Origin: Brachynemurus nebulosus
Taxonomy: Eukaryota; Arthropoda; Insecta; Neuroptera; Myrmeleontidae
NCBI GenBank assembly: GCA_035578155.1
Contig: JAPWDM010000004.1
Coordinates: 38,822,803 to 38,886,802 of the forward strand
DNA length: 64,000 nt
Direction: 5' to 3'
Shown one piece after another: positions 11,651 through 22,481 of this stretch. The notes under the pieces are model-generated. The model did not search any database. It saw nothing but the letters and a program-made list of their open reading frames with translations, and was not told where the DNA came from. How positions within the stretch are numbered: the first letter of the stretch is position 1; each line of letters starts with the position of its first letter. The position numbers and the translations under genes are program-made.

Positions 11651-11654
<4 letters not shown>
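8937..11654. mobile_element. Large foldback element F
   Basis: The left region (about 8940-9470) and right region (about 10640-11620) are inverted relative to each other. Landmarks are CCAAATATTGTCAACTGATG and TTTCGCTAGACCTATTTAGA on the left, with their complements on the right. Both arms are built of degenerate units of about 110 bp carrying GGGATAAAAATTTCC, TATTCCAAAACATAA and AATTTGACTGAAATCG or their complements. The right end (complement of GTTGCAGCTATATTGTC) abuts (TA)n. No transposase was recognised in the 1.1-kb centre. Modular inverted arms recall foldback/Galileo-type elements, but the superfamily is unassigned. Confidence 0.65.
9463..9653. repeat. Near-perfect long palindrome inside F
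   Basis: Arms 9463-9540 and 9577-9653 are almost perfect reverse complements (e.g. GAACGCGTTTTCAACCATTA and its complement). The centre is itself a hairpin, TCATTGACGAACAC-T-GTGTTCGTCAATGA, with a one-base loop. The whole unit could extrude as a cruciform of about 190 bp. Confidence 0.92.

Positions 11655-11733
<79 letters not shown>
11655..11733. repeat. (TA)n microsatellite
   Basis: Pure TA dinucleotides directly against the right terminus of element F. Confidence 0.98.
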
Positions 11734-11737
<4 letters not shown>

Positions 11738-12305
11738 CCGTTTACGACATCAGAAGTTCAGTCAGCAAATGCTTTCCATAAAGTTTACAATTGAATTATA
11801 TAACCGTACACAAATTTTTCGAATAAAGTTTCATGCATCGAAAAAATCACATACTGTACGAAACCACCTACGAAGTACCTATAAAAAGTAAATATTCCCA
11901 CATTAAAGTTTGGTTTCATTCCAAGTTATTAGCAATCACGATTATTAATTAACACATACCTACTTATTTCCAAGTTACTCATGGAATGTCCGATATATAA
12001 CTCTATAAGAAATAACTTTATTCACAAATACATCTTATGCCCAATCTGTGAAGATAACTTTTTTGATATTTTCTGCAACTTTGCAGATAAAAAACAAGTG
12101 TATGATGTCGCACAGTGCATATTGCAAATATTAAGAACCAGAGCATTTATTCTTCATCTGTAAGCTTAAGCAAAGCAAATTTCAAGCCTGGTGACAAAAA
12201 ATTTACTAATTTATAGGTGGGCTTTTCTTTTTTCTCTTTACTATATTTATTATTGTAAAACAACAAGAAACCTGGCTAACTATGTATACGATTTATACTC
12301 GTACT

Positions 12306-12310
<5 letters not shown>
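11734..12310. other. No gene recognised
   Basis: AT-rich spacer. A 60-codon frame at 11981-12163 (MECPIYNSIRNNFI...CPICEDNFFDIF) contains a Cys pair and resembles the tail of LINE-encoded proteins, where such 'CP.y...R' motifs follow the RT. It is too short and isolated to call. Confidence 0.35.

Positions 12311-12385
<75 letters not shown>
12311..12385. repeat. (TA)n microsatellite
   Basis: Pure TA dinucleotides. Unlike most arrays here, neither flank matched another repeat in the window. Confidence 0.97.
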
Positions 12386-12388
<3 letters not shown>

Positions 12389-13960
12389 ATAATCATTTTT
12401 ATATCGTCGAACCTCGGCTTTCTTCGACGATATATTAATTTACTTGTGTGACCAAAGGATTATTATCATTATTATTATTATCTTTCGATTACTTCATTTG
12501 CGTTTCTATGAAAATTTATTCTCACTTTGGTGGGGCTATTTTTAAAACAGAAAAAAAAACTATTAATGAAATTTTTTAACCAAAACAGATAGTTTGACAT
12601 TCAAATAGTCGTACTATTATTAAATTTAAGGCTAACTTAACAACCAGAGACAAGAAAACACACGAATAACATTAAAAAATTTCCCACGTCCCTGTGTACA
12701 GTGTACCAACTTCGAGAAGAAAGTTGACTGGCCATAAAATTTTAAAAATTATGATTGGCTGTTATTAATAAAGGACAACGAATATGGCAAATCAGATAAA
12801 TTCATCTTTGTCTAGCTGACCTAATTTCCAAAGTAGGATTTACATACAAAAAAAAAAAAAAAAAATCGTGCAGAAATTAAATACATTCAAAAACTGATGT
12901 TTAAAGTTTTTAAAACAAATTTTTGGAGAATAATAAGAAATAATTAATAAAATAAATTTGTACACATACATACAATTTGTACAATACATTTGACACTTAT
13001 GTAGCATAAATTAAAATTTTTAAATTCCAATTTAACCATAAATTTGAAAATACACACAAAACAGGAACAAAAATTGATTTATTGGAATTAAATATACATT
13101 TTTTTCTGTATTTGGTTAAATATTTACATTTGAATTAGTTGCTTAAAGGTAAGTAGAATTATGACAGAAAAAATAGCACATTTAAATTGAAATATATTTT
13201 AATATAAACTGAAAAATCAAAAATCGTAGCAAACAGTTACCGTAGTGACTGTAATTTTAAAGCAGTTAAGAACAATGTAATGCCTGACAACACATACCCA
13301 ATTTAATTTTTGCTAATCGATCGCATTATCATATCGAAAACCACAATATAAAGAAAAAAAAACATCCAACATCCATTCATACCAACAACTCAATTTTATT
13401 ATTAGGTTTATTACTTATATAAATTATCTGCATATTGCAATTATTTCACCTATACTGAAATTTGATATAAGTTTCGTGTTTGAGTTTACGCATCCAGTTT
13501 TATGAAAAAAAAAATATGGGAAAGTACAAAATTATGATTTTGTACATACTTTTTTATCTTACTTACATGTACTCACGTAGGAACTTTAAAAACGATGTTT
13601 AACTATATTCACTAACTATTTTGTTCCAGTGTAAAACTGACTTGTAAAATTTTATTGCCCTTATTGTCAACTTAGATTTGCTATATTGTACAAATATATG
13701 TATTATACTGATGTTGAAAGCGTAGTTTACACGATACAATAATTTTTTCTTACTGTCTCATAATTAGAAGATCTTTAAATTTGATACTGAACAATATTAA
13801 TTTCCTATAATAGCTTTGAGGACATTTAATAGCAAATTAAATATATTTTTTTATTCATTTTGCATGTTCAAAAGCTAATTTATTGGAATTTATAACTTAG
13901 TAAGTTGTAATTGACTATTAAATGATGTGTCAAGTTTACACATGTAAACTGAACTATACA
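12386..13960. other. No gene recognised
   Basis: AT-rich sequence without a long frame. A poly-A run lies at about 12848-12865. No internal repeat or duplicated block was found by eye. Confidence 0.4.
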
Positions 13961-14101
13961 TATTTTGTTTTCAGAATAGCTAGTGTCATCTCTGTTCGAA
14001 TTTATAAACTATAATACCGGCCATTTCAAAAGATTAACATAATTTTTTGTATTTTTTCAAATAAATTTATATTTTACAGTTAATTACGGGTAAATTGACT
14101 A
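13961..14101 (+). repeat. 140-bp duplicated block I, copy 1
   Basis: It matches 19791-19931 in the same orientation with few differences. It begins just before TTTCAG, continues GCTAGTGTCATCTCTGTTCG, and ends TTACGGGTAAATTGACTA. The open frame present in copy 2 is not obviously kept here. Confidence 0.8.
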
Positions 14102-14617
14102 CACTGAGAGAAAAATGGCAACTTAAAAATAAATACGGTCATTATTATTTCAATAATGTCCAACTTAACAAAAAAATGATATTGGAAATCCTTATTTTAA
14201 TATTTTGAATTAATGTTGTTTTCATATACTTTGTGCACACGATATGAAATCAATATTGTTTTTACGTTGAACAACATTATTTCAAGCTTTTTACAATATT
14301 AACTCGGAAGGTAAGTTTCCAGCATATTAAATCAATAAAAAACGTTATTAAATCAATAAGAAAGATTGTCAAATCAATATGGCGTCATTTTAATCTGAAA
14401 TGGAAACAATTTAAACACATTCATTCGCTATACATAACAATACTCATACCTAAACAAACTGAATTTCACAGTTGGTAAGTTGTGTTCAGATACTAAATTT
14501 TTTGTGTGAAAAAATGTCGGGAATTAAAAGTGATTTATAATTAAAGTTAATCGATGGTGTGATAGTGTGGTGAAATAGTTAATTTGTGGTGAAATAGTTG
14601 ATTTTATTTCAAATCAG
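14102..14617. other. No gene recognised; possible upstream region of the candidate exon
   Basis: AT-rich, with the phrase AAATCAATA repeated several times at about 14328-14380. An ATG at 14514 opens an eight-codon frame (MSGIKSDL) that stops before the candidate exon. I found no splice pair that joins it in frame. Confidence 0.35.
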
Positions 14618-14702
14618 TTAAATGAAAAGGACGAAGACGCCGAAAAATTAACCAAGTGGTTACAGCAGTCTGGCTTGGAAAACATTTTGCCATATTTACA
14701 AA
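14618..14702 (+). CDS. Candidate internal exon with SAM-like motif
   Basis: An 85-nt open stretch follows a reasonable acceptor (pyrimidine-rich, ending AAATCAG at 14617) and ends at a good donor (GTAAGT from 14703). It encodes LNEKDEDAEKLTKWLQQSGL then ENILPYLQ. The W-L-x4-G-L-x5-L spacing resembles the first half of a SAM domain, and base composition is more codon-like than the surroundings. I could not find a partner exon in frame on either side. It could be a real host exon, an exon of a transposon gene, or chance. Confidence 0.3.
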
Positions 14703-15031
14703 GTAAGTTTTCTTACTTCAATGTTCTTATATGTGCCAAATATTATTTTTTATTTGATTTAAAATAAATCGTTAGAGAACTTCTGCTAATGCTAGAAACT
14801 AGAAATTAAGTTTGAGCGTCCATTGGAACAGATTTATAGCAATTACAACTAATTTTTTATATTTTATACAGTTTGAATCTGTTGATTGTTTTGCTAATGT
14901 TTGTTCCATAAGAGATGTGAGATCGTCGAAATGAAGAAATGAAGCCTACACACATATTCACACACATTACACACATGTAAAATAATCAAAACGAGATGTA
15001 TGAACTTCTGCTAATGCTAGAAACTAGCGGG

Positions 15032-15788
15032 TACTCAAAAATATTCACTCAAACATGTGATAATTAATTTTGAAGCTTCCCGCTCTGTTTTGGATAGAAC
15101 ATGGACGACATGTCACGACTCTATTTATTATAGGGACTCTACTCTAATTTAGAGTCCCTATAATAAATAGAGTCGTGACATGTCTGCTGAACGCTGATTG
15201 GTTCTGGCATTTTGTTTCCAAAGTTTTCGTAAAATATATTGGAAATAAATTAAATGTTAACAAAAACCATTTAGTTTAACATAGAAAGAATAATTAAATT
15301 AAAAATTTTTAATTGTTCATTAATTCATAATTTATTATCGATAATTATATACTCAAAAATATTCACCCAAATATGTGATAATTAATTTTGAAGCTTCCCG
15401 CTCTGTTTTGGATACAAAATGGATGACATGTCACGACTCTATTTATTATAGGGACTCTACTCTAATTTAGAGTCCCTATAATAAATAGAGTCGTGACATG
15501 TCTACTGAACGCTGATTTGTTCCGGCATTTTGTATCCAAAGTTTTCGTAAAATACATTGGAAATAAATTAAATGTTAACAAAAATCATTTAGTTTAACTT
15601 AGAAAAAATAATTAAATTAAAAATTTTTAATTGTTCATTAATTCATAACTTATTAACAATAATTATGTACTCAAAAATATTTACCCAAATATGTGATAAT
15701 TAATTTTGAAGCTTCCCGCTCTGTTTTGGATACAAAATGGATGACATGTCACGACTCTATTTATTATAGGGACTCTAATTTAGAGTAT
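15032..15788 (+). repeat. Tandem array of a 318-bp MITE-like unit
   Basis: The phrase TACTCAAAAATATTCAC recurs at 15032, 15350 and (variant) 15668, an exact 318-bp period, giving about 2.4 units. Each junction is a palindrome: GACATGTCACGACTCTATTT...GGGACTCTA meets its reverse complement. Each unit is therefore bounded by inverted repeats of about 35 bp, like a MITE arranged head to tail. The third unit breaks off into the AAATAACCG-rich sequence. Relatives lie at 23220-24090. Confidence 0.88.
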
Positions 15789-16146
15789 GTGGATAAATAA
15801 CCGCAACCAAATAACCGTGTACAAAATAACTGAATGACAAGATAAACTTAGACAAAATAACTGTGGACAAAATAACCGAACGACAAAATAACTGTACGAC
15901 AAAATAACCGAACAATCAAATAAACATCGTTAATTATTCTTTTGAGTTAGGGTACATGCGGCTGTGATATGATTAAGATTTTTCTTGCTCCCAATATATA
16001 AAAGATGGCTAAATTGCAATAGACCTTAGATGTTGGTATTTAAACTATTGCATTTAAAACGAACGTTAATGGGTGAAAACTATTGTATTTAAAAAGCTAG
16101 GCTTGAGAAACATTAATTTGAAAAATCAAATAGTAGATGATATAAT
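15789..16146 (+). repeat. AAATAACCG-rich stretch, duplicated block copy 1
   Basis: Iterated phrases of the type GACAAAATAACCGAAC fill about 15789-15920, followed by non-repetitive sequence (GGGTACATGCGGCTGTGATA). The whole block through 16588 matches 24191-24988 closely, differing by one extra repeat phrase here. Confidence 0.85.
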
Positions 16147-16588
16147 ACCCCTGTCGCAGCATTCTGCATAACATAGCGAATTTCCGTTTATAGAAATTAG
16201 TTTTTCTCGGAAACTAATTGACATAGAACAATAGTTTAAAGAGCTTTTTTATGTAATTTTTTCTCCTCTTTTAAATGCTGTAAAGAAATTTAGCAAAAAT
16301 TTTTGAATAAGTGGAAATTTTGGCAAAAAACTAATTTTTTACAAGAACAAAAACCATGTTCCTGGCATCCGACGTGTCTGGCTGAAGAACTCATTCAAGG
16401 GTTTGGGACTTTCAATGTTTTCAACAAATTTCGTAAATATTAGATACTTCGTTCGAGAGTTATCGCGCGGACACATATATACATATCGCTCGTTTTCTGT
16501 CCCAATCTCTCCAAGTTTTGGACACACAACATAAACGTATTTAAATCTGTGTTTTCATCGCAATGAACTTAAGATTTATGCTAATTAC
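16147..16588 (+). mobile_element. HINE-like repeat, copy 3 (left part)
   Basis: It begins ACCCCTGTCGCAGCATTCTG and is nearly identical to the first 455 bp of the complete copy at 24534. Similarity ends abruptly at CTAATTAC (16588), where copy 4 goes on into its TA cores. Confidence 0.8.
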
Positions 16589-16793
16589 TAATAAGATATA
16601 ATATAAAAATCTCATGTCACAATGTTTGGCTAGGATAAACTCTGAAACTACTGAACCGATTTTGATGTGAGACGATATTACTTGGTGCGTGTCAAACACG
16701 CACTTGACGAATTTTTATTTCATATTTCTATTTTATATACAGTTCATGAGCCAACCACTGTCATAAGCCAAGAAGATTTTAAATACAGTATCT
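16589..16793 (+). repeat. Short dispersed-repeat tail
   Basis: It contains AACTACTGAACCGATTTTGA and GTGTCAAACACGCACTTGAC. The second phrase recurs at about 26371 (GTGTCCAACACGCACTTGGC) and 36220. Such phrases are common in insect repeats. No gene. Confidence 0.5.
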
Positions 16794-17215
16794 ACTATTA
16801 TTATTATTATAAACTTTTACGCCAACCTGGCGCTCACTACTCAGTAGGACAGTACTGGGTAACATTCACCTATACCGGCATTATGCAAGGTATTAGGCTC
16901 TGTGGAAGGGTAATGTGCCAAACCAATCCGTAAAAGTACCGTAGTATATTCACGGACGGGTTTGTCACATCACTCCTTATATTGTTGTTATTGTTGCTTG
17001 AAACGAGGTGTTATGCGTCTATTTTGGTGTACACTGGGTCGTACGACGAGACTTCTGTGGGAGCGTAGGTGTTGGCTCAATGACAGACGGCTGTGAAAGC
17101 CTAGTTCGTTTTCGTATCCTCAGAGGATAGGCAGGATTAGGGACAGAGGGAAGGGAAAGGACTGTTGGTGTATGTGTGTGTGTTCGTGTATGTGTGTATT
17201 ATTATTATTATTATT
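16794..17215 (-). mobile_element. 5'-truncated Dong/R4-like LINE copy between ATT repeats
   Basis: 16813-17197 matches the 3' end of the full element (51780-52175): the same ACTTTTACGCCAACCTGGCG end, the same stop codon position (17029-17031) and about the last 55 codons. It is flanked by (ATT)n on both sides (16794-16810 and 17198-17215). 5' truncation with an intact 3' end is what target-primed reverse transcription produces. The matching flank supports a TTA/TAA-repeat target. Confidence 0.88.
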
Positions 17216-17572
17216 GCTTATTTCCAAGTAACATTAAATTTTTCGACTCTTTGTATTGGTGTGGTGGTATCTACTTAAACCTAAAAAATAAAAATAGCAC
17301 TCTGTCGGCATTAAAGATATTTAGTTCTATAAATCTTTGTATATGAAAATAAATGAAAAAATAAAGAAAATACATTAACTGGTGTTTCTTTTACTTTTGT
17401 TTCTTATATTTTTCCTCTTTTTTATTTGCCTTTTTCTTTTACTATCTGCAATGTAATATATAAAATATAGTTTTGAGAAATTAATGCTCAAATAAGTTGT
17501 ACGTGTTACACTACCACTCACATCAGTGCTCAACGTGTTAACTATATTCTGTACGTGCATTACATTATTTTA
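17216..17572. other. No gene recognised
   Basis: AT-rich spacer with a T- and A-rich stretch at 17340-17440. Nothing assigned. Confidence 0.4.
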
Positions 17573-17796
17573 GGATCGATCCACACTACAGTGTCGATCA
17601 CAACTCATTTTCAGTCCGATCTCGGTTTGGTAAAATATTATACAAGAAGCAAATGCGTGTATACAAACTATCTGTATCAGTCATGTACTATTCAAACTCG
17701 TACGGACACATATGTTTCTTTTATAGTATAATATTTTACCTGACCGAGACTGGAATGAGAACGAATTTTGATTAGGACTATAGTGTGGATTGACTC
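17573..17796. mobile_element. MITE with long TIRs, possibly PIF/Harbinger-type
   Basis: The outer 65-70 bp on each side are imperfect reverse complements (GGATCGATCCACACTA against the complement of TAGTGTGGATTGACTC, and GGTAAAATATTATAC against its complement). The flanks are TTA on both sides, which would be the 3-bp target duplication of PIF/Harbinger elements. No coding capacity. Confidence 0.7.
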
Positions 17797-17972
17797 TTAT
17801 AATAACGTAGCGGGAATATGTGCTATTTACGTTGGTTTCATAAACTTGTGATTAAAACAGAATGTATACAAAAATAATTAAAATGTTTCCACTTATTATT
17901 ATTACACGAGAGGTTTGTATTTTCTTTGAATAAATTTTGGTTTATTTAGTTGCATAGCAAATATAAGACAGC
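17797..17972. other. No gene recognised
   Basis: AT-rich spacer, nothing assigned. Confidence 0.4.
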
Positions 17973-18115
17973 GTTAAACGGCTTTTAGATAGCAAATTTC
18001 AGTTGTAGAAAACTTAAATTTATTCAGAAAAAATACAAAACTCCATTGTAATACGAACTGTAAATTTATATTATGTTATTTAATATTTTGTTCTATGGTT
18101 TTGAAATCAGTTTAC
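17973..18115. repeat. Repeat H, copy 2 (single arm)
   Basis: It matches the right arm of the foldback repeat at 1898-2085 (AGTTGTAGAAAAC, TTATTCAGAAAAAATA, then CTATGGTTTTGAAATC). Only one arm is present, so no palindrome forms here. Confidence 0.65.
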
Positions 18116-19790
18116 TAATAATTTCTATCGTGTTTACATCCAATTAGCTGACCAATAAAATGTTTTCTACCATTTTTCCGCTGTAAATATTGATACTTTT
18201 ATTTTTAAAAATAAAAGTGAAGAAATAAAGAATATTTTTATGGGACTTAACACTTTACTGCCCACGTTTTCGGCATCCGAAAATAATCACAACAACCGCA
18301 GAATCTGATCGCGATCAAAGATTACACATTATGTGTGGAATATTACCACAAACAAGTATTTACGAAAACAAATGCACTGTGTGTTGGTGTGTGTTGGTTT
18401 CTAGAACCATTTTTAGAATAAACAAAACACTTAAAAATATTTTATATGTATTATTATTGTTTTTTCTTTTTTTTATTGTATTTACTTTTACCATAGTTTA
18501 TTATCTTACTGATTGATTTAGTGATTTTATTAACAATATCAATGTATATGTACGTATGTAACGTATGTTTACACATGTTGAATTATTTTATGTATATTTG
18601 TTTATATGAAGTTTCTTTAAAAATATTGCCTGCCCTTGAGAAAGTTTCGCTCAAGAAATTGTCGCTCAAAAACGATAAAGAAGTGGTATAATAACACTTA
18701 ATTTGAAAAGAAAAATAATTATCGTTTGTGACGTTATCAGGCAGAAGATCTGTAGGAAAACGGGGAAGGGGGTAAGATGGAGTACTCCGATTATCACTAC
18801 ACCTGAATGCAACAATCACATTAGTCTTTCCTCTTAATTAGAGTTAGTCATAACAAAACGATGGAATAAGTGATTATGTAATTGTATTTGTATATTAAAG
18901 CCAAAAAAAAAAAATGATTTTATGTTCCTGTACTATCATTTACAAATAATTTCTAAGTTTGAAAAAGGTATTTAAATAATAAAACTTGGATAATGGATAC
19001 GTATCAGGTTGTGTTTAACTGAGAATAGAGTGGATTGTTAGACGATTCTTTATTCTTTTATTCATCATATAAGGTTATAGAGTATTTCATTTCAATTTCA
19101 GATTATTACGTGAACGGTAAAATGAGGCATACGTTCCCGCATAGCCACATCTAGGCTTTCACGTAACAACGTGACTGAATTTTAATTAATTGTTTTGAAT
19201 GAATTGTTTAGTTACTCATTTATTAAAGATATGTCTGCCTTAACCTTTCCCTACTTACGCTCAATAATTCTGAAACTACAGAGTCGTTAATTATACGCAT
19301 GTATTATCGTTCTTTTTTAGGATTTCGTAGAACATCTATCTACGAAATTCTTATATCTTCGCACTTTCCTCAGAATAGTCCTCTGTCAACTCGCACTTCA
19401 CGAACATTTTATTTTTCTAATGACATAAGCTCTCGCTTGCATGCAGTAATTAGGGTTTATTTATAATAATAAAAAAAACATATTTAAACCAGTAATATAT
19501 TCGAATTTATTGCTAGTTATTTAATAATTTATTGCTAGTTATTTAATAATTTAACTCATATTCATTAATTTTTACATTCATTCGTCTTTTTGTTATTTTA
19601 AAAGCATTTTTTTAATTATCGGAATGTAAAGTAAATGAAAAAAAAATATTGGCACCCATGGTTGTCATATGAAATGGATATTTATGTATAATTTACAGAA
19701 TACTTAAATATTCTTTTCTCTTTCTCTGTTGTTTATAAACATGTGTATATATACATCTCTTTTTATCAGATTTATCTTAATTCAAAAGGA
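18116..19790. other. No gene recognised
   Basis: AT-rich. TTAACACTTTACTGCCCACG at 18247-18266 looks like one end of a piggyBac-type element, but no matching second end was found. Frames at 18331-18516 and 18583-18819 have no recognisable motif. A 22-bp phrase around ATTGCTAGTTATTTAATAAT is directly repeated at about 19509-19550. Confidence 0.4.
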
Positions 19791-19931
19791 TATTTTGATT
19801 TCAGAACAGCTAGTGTCATCTCTGTTCGAATTTATAAACTATAATACAGGAGATTTCAAAAGATTAACATATTTTTTTATATTTTTTCAAATAAATTTAT
19901 ATTTTACAGTTAATTACGGGTAAATTGACTA
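19791..19931 (+). repeat. 140-bp duplicated block I, copy 2
   Basis: Direct copy of 13961-14101. After an acceptor-like GATTTCAG the frame reads EQLVSSLFEFINYNTGDFKR before running into low-complexity Phe/Tyr codons. This could be an old exon or a repeat; I favour repeat. Confidence 0.75.
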
Positions 19932-20432
19932 TTCATACATGTGTGTATTATAAAAGTATGTATTATAAAAGAGAAATAAATTAAGTTTAGAGAAAAGAGA
20001 AATAAATTAAAAATAAAAATAATTTTATTCGGAGATTAAACTGACAGATTTGTATCATAGAGATATAATTTGTTCATATTTTCTCTATTTTATTTTTAGT
20101 TTACAAGTTTTGGTTAAAAAGCCACGTGTGATTTAAATATACATATTCGAATTTTACTTTTGTAAACAGTTTGTTTTAAAAAAATTTATCACAGGCTTGA
20201 AATTGTTTAAAATAAAACATGAATTCTTAGGTATTGTTATTAATTACTGATTATAAAAACGTGGTAAGTAAAATGATATATTTTACATATATTATTATTT
20301 TTTCATTTATTTTGTACTAGGTATAACTTTAGAAATAAAAATGTCATCTATATCTCCGGGTTAATTCTGTGAGCAGAATCTATTTCATCTGATTGGTCAA
20401 CATCAGAAGACGAGGTAAAAAACATTTGCATT
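19932..20432. other. No gene recognised
   Basis: AT-rich spacer leading into the Harbinger relic. Confidence 0.4.
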
Positions 20433-21135
20433 CCTCGGGCACGTCAATGTATTCTACGAAGTTGAATTTAAAATGCGTTTTCGTTTGACAAAAGCTGTTC
20501 GCTTCACAAAAATTCAGTTATCAGGTGACTAAAATGCAGAAACATTTAGAAATACAAAATGTTATTTTTCAATAAATGTTTAGGTTGTGTGCGGTACACA
20601 ATTAAAAATTATGAACGTGGTTGCACGCTGGTCAGGTTCCACTCACGACAGCCACATTTTTGATGCATCGTTAATTAAAGCCCAATTCGAAAATAATGAA
20701 TTTAATAATAAATATCTGTTAGGAAATAGTGCATACGCTTACAGACGATATTTATTGGCCCCGCTTTTACGCCCAAGGGAGCTACCAGTTAGCTGTTGTG
20801 CAAGACATTTCCATCCCCATGTCCCAGATGTCAGTAAGCCGAAGTATAGACAGGGTTACGAGGGCAATCAATGATGTAATATGTCCGCGGAAAATTAACT
20901 TTTCTTTGGCGCCAAGGGAAATTGCAAATGCTAGGGCAAGGTATGTATAATTTAAAGAATTTACCACTCGGTTATAAACTTTTCATTTGTTTGAATTGAT
21001 AAATATTTGCATTTTTGTAGATTTTATGAAAAATACGGATTTCCCGGGGTAATTGCTGTAATTGATGGTACACACGTCGCTATTAATGCACCACTAGCGA
21101 GTCATACTGTATTCCCGGAGCATATTATATTAGGG
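20433..21135 (+). pseudogene. PIF/Harbinger transposase (HARBI1-like) relic, blocks out of order
   Basis: Four recognisable blocks of the HARBI1-like transposase family appear. First, an N-terminal piece (FYEVEFKMRFRLTKAV, 20433-20530, ending in a stop). Second, from an acceptor-like TTTAG at 20584, the second-aspartate block (VVARWSGSTHDSHIF, Asp codon 20647-20649), running to about 20760. Third, the RFYAQGSYQLAVVQDIS / MSQMSVSRSIDRV block in another frame (20755-20940). Fourth, after a GT...TAG intron of about 80 bp, the first-aspartate block (FYEKYGFPGV, IDGTHVAI, 21021-21120). In intact members the IDGTH block precedes the THD block, so the order is scrambled. Either two decayed copies are fused or one was rearranged. 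Not functional. Confidence 0.78.
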
Positions 21136-22399
21136 TGTGCCAAAAAAAGTTTTTTTCTCGCTCTCCGCTCAAAATATCGTAGGATATGTCTAAACAAACA
21201 TCCTCACCAAAGAGCAGCTCAAAATTCCAATTTTTAGAGGTGCATCATCGAACCTAAAGTTTTCCCATTTAAATAACACAGGAAAAACGATTTTTTATAT
21301 TATTTACTCCTGCAAACTATGAAGAAATTATTTTTCCATAAAATGAATCAAAGCACCTTATTAAGCATTAAATTGTGGACAAAAAATTTCATTGAGTCAA
21401 ATTTCTATCACCAATATTTCACTTTCTACAGAGCCTTAAAATTTAAGTTTCTTGAAATTTTACTTTTTTTACATTTTTAAGCTAAACTATTAAAGATAGG
21501 ACAAAAAGTTAAATGACAGTTTTGTAATCCAACTGACACTTTACAAAAAAGTTCCTTACAAATTTTTCGTATTACAAGTAGTTACAAAGTTACAGACCCT
21601 CAAAGTTTATTTTACTTATTTTTCTCCAGAAAGGAAATTCAGCTATTACAGCTGGTGTCATGAAAAATCTGAACCTAAGATTATGACAGAAACTTGTTTT
21701 GAGACCTCGAGAAACCAAAAATGACCTTCATTAAAATTTCTTTTCGATGGTGTAAAAAAAAATTGAAAAATTTTTGAAATTTGGCCAATTTTTGCAAAAA
21801 GCACTAAAAATGGCGAAAAATGGCCAAAATTTTGACTTCCAAAAATCGGACATATATATCCAAATTTTAATGAAGGTCATTTTTGGTTTCTCGAGGTCTC
21901 AAATAAGTTTTTCATTCTTATTCGCTCCAACATATTTTTAACGAAAATGTTATTTCACTATTTTTTTAAAAAATTTTTTTATTATACATTCCAACAAAAC
22001 CAAAACTAAAAAATTTAAAAAAATTTTGTTATCAAATTCAATATTATTGTTAAAACAATATTAGTCATTTAGAAGTACTACATTGTAAATAATTATTTGT
22101 ATTTGTAGCCACTGGAGAAGGTATAAAATATATCGAAAAATTTTTGGAACAAAATAAAGAAACAATTTATTCTACGGAAGAAAGTCGGAGTATTATTTCT
22201 AATCCTTCATCTCCTTGGATAAATTAGTAATAAATTATTTGGGAACTTAGGTTTAAAAAATTTTCAAATAATATTTAAGCAATTTATTGTTTACTAAAAT
22301 AAACGTTAAATAACATTTTCTTTTTTTCAAAAAATAAATATACATAAACCAGAGAATAAACTGCATACATATTTGACATTTCAAATTACATATACATGA
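21136..22399. repeat. Repeat mosaic, no gene recognised
   Basis: The interior shares phrases with the HINE-like family: GGTTTCTCGAGGTCTCAAA and a TGGCCAA/TTTTGCAAAAA stretch as in 37500-37610. It contains the inverted repeat 21698-21739 / 21862-21903. At 22109-22227 a frame follows an acceptor-like TTTGTAG and reads GEGIKYIEKFLEQNKETIYS and on to a stop. It may be a terminal exon of something, but nothing supports that beyond the frame. Confidence 0.4.
21698..21903. repeat. Inverted repeat with 42-bp arms
   Basis: TTTGAGACCTCGAGAAACCA... at 21698-21739 is the exact reverse complement of 21862-21903. The spacer of about 120 bp is HINE-like. It looks like two HINE right blocks facing each other. 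Confidence 0.85.
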
Positions 22400-22401
22400 A
22401 T

Positions 22402-22478
<77 letters not shown>
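22400..22478. repeat. (TA)n microsatellite
   Basis: TA repeats with one AAT interruption, ending exactly at the left end of the palindromic element. Confidence 0.97.

Positions 22479-22481
<3 letters not shown>

Noticed and set aside
15032..16588. CRISPR-like array
   Set aside because: Unit size (318 bp), palindromic MITE ends and a eukaryotic context rule this out.
18247..18266. piggyBac-like end (TTAA followed by CACTTTACTGCCCACG)
   Set aside because: No inverted partner end or second TTAA-flanked terminus was found nearby; a single match of this size can occur by chance.
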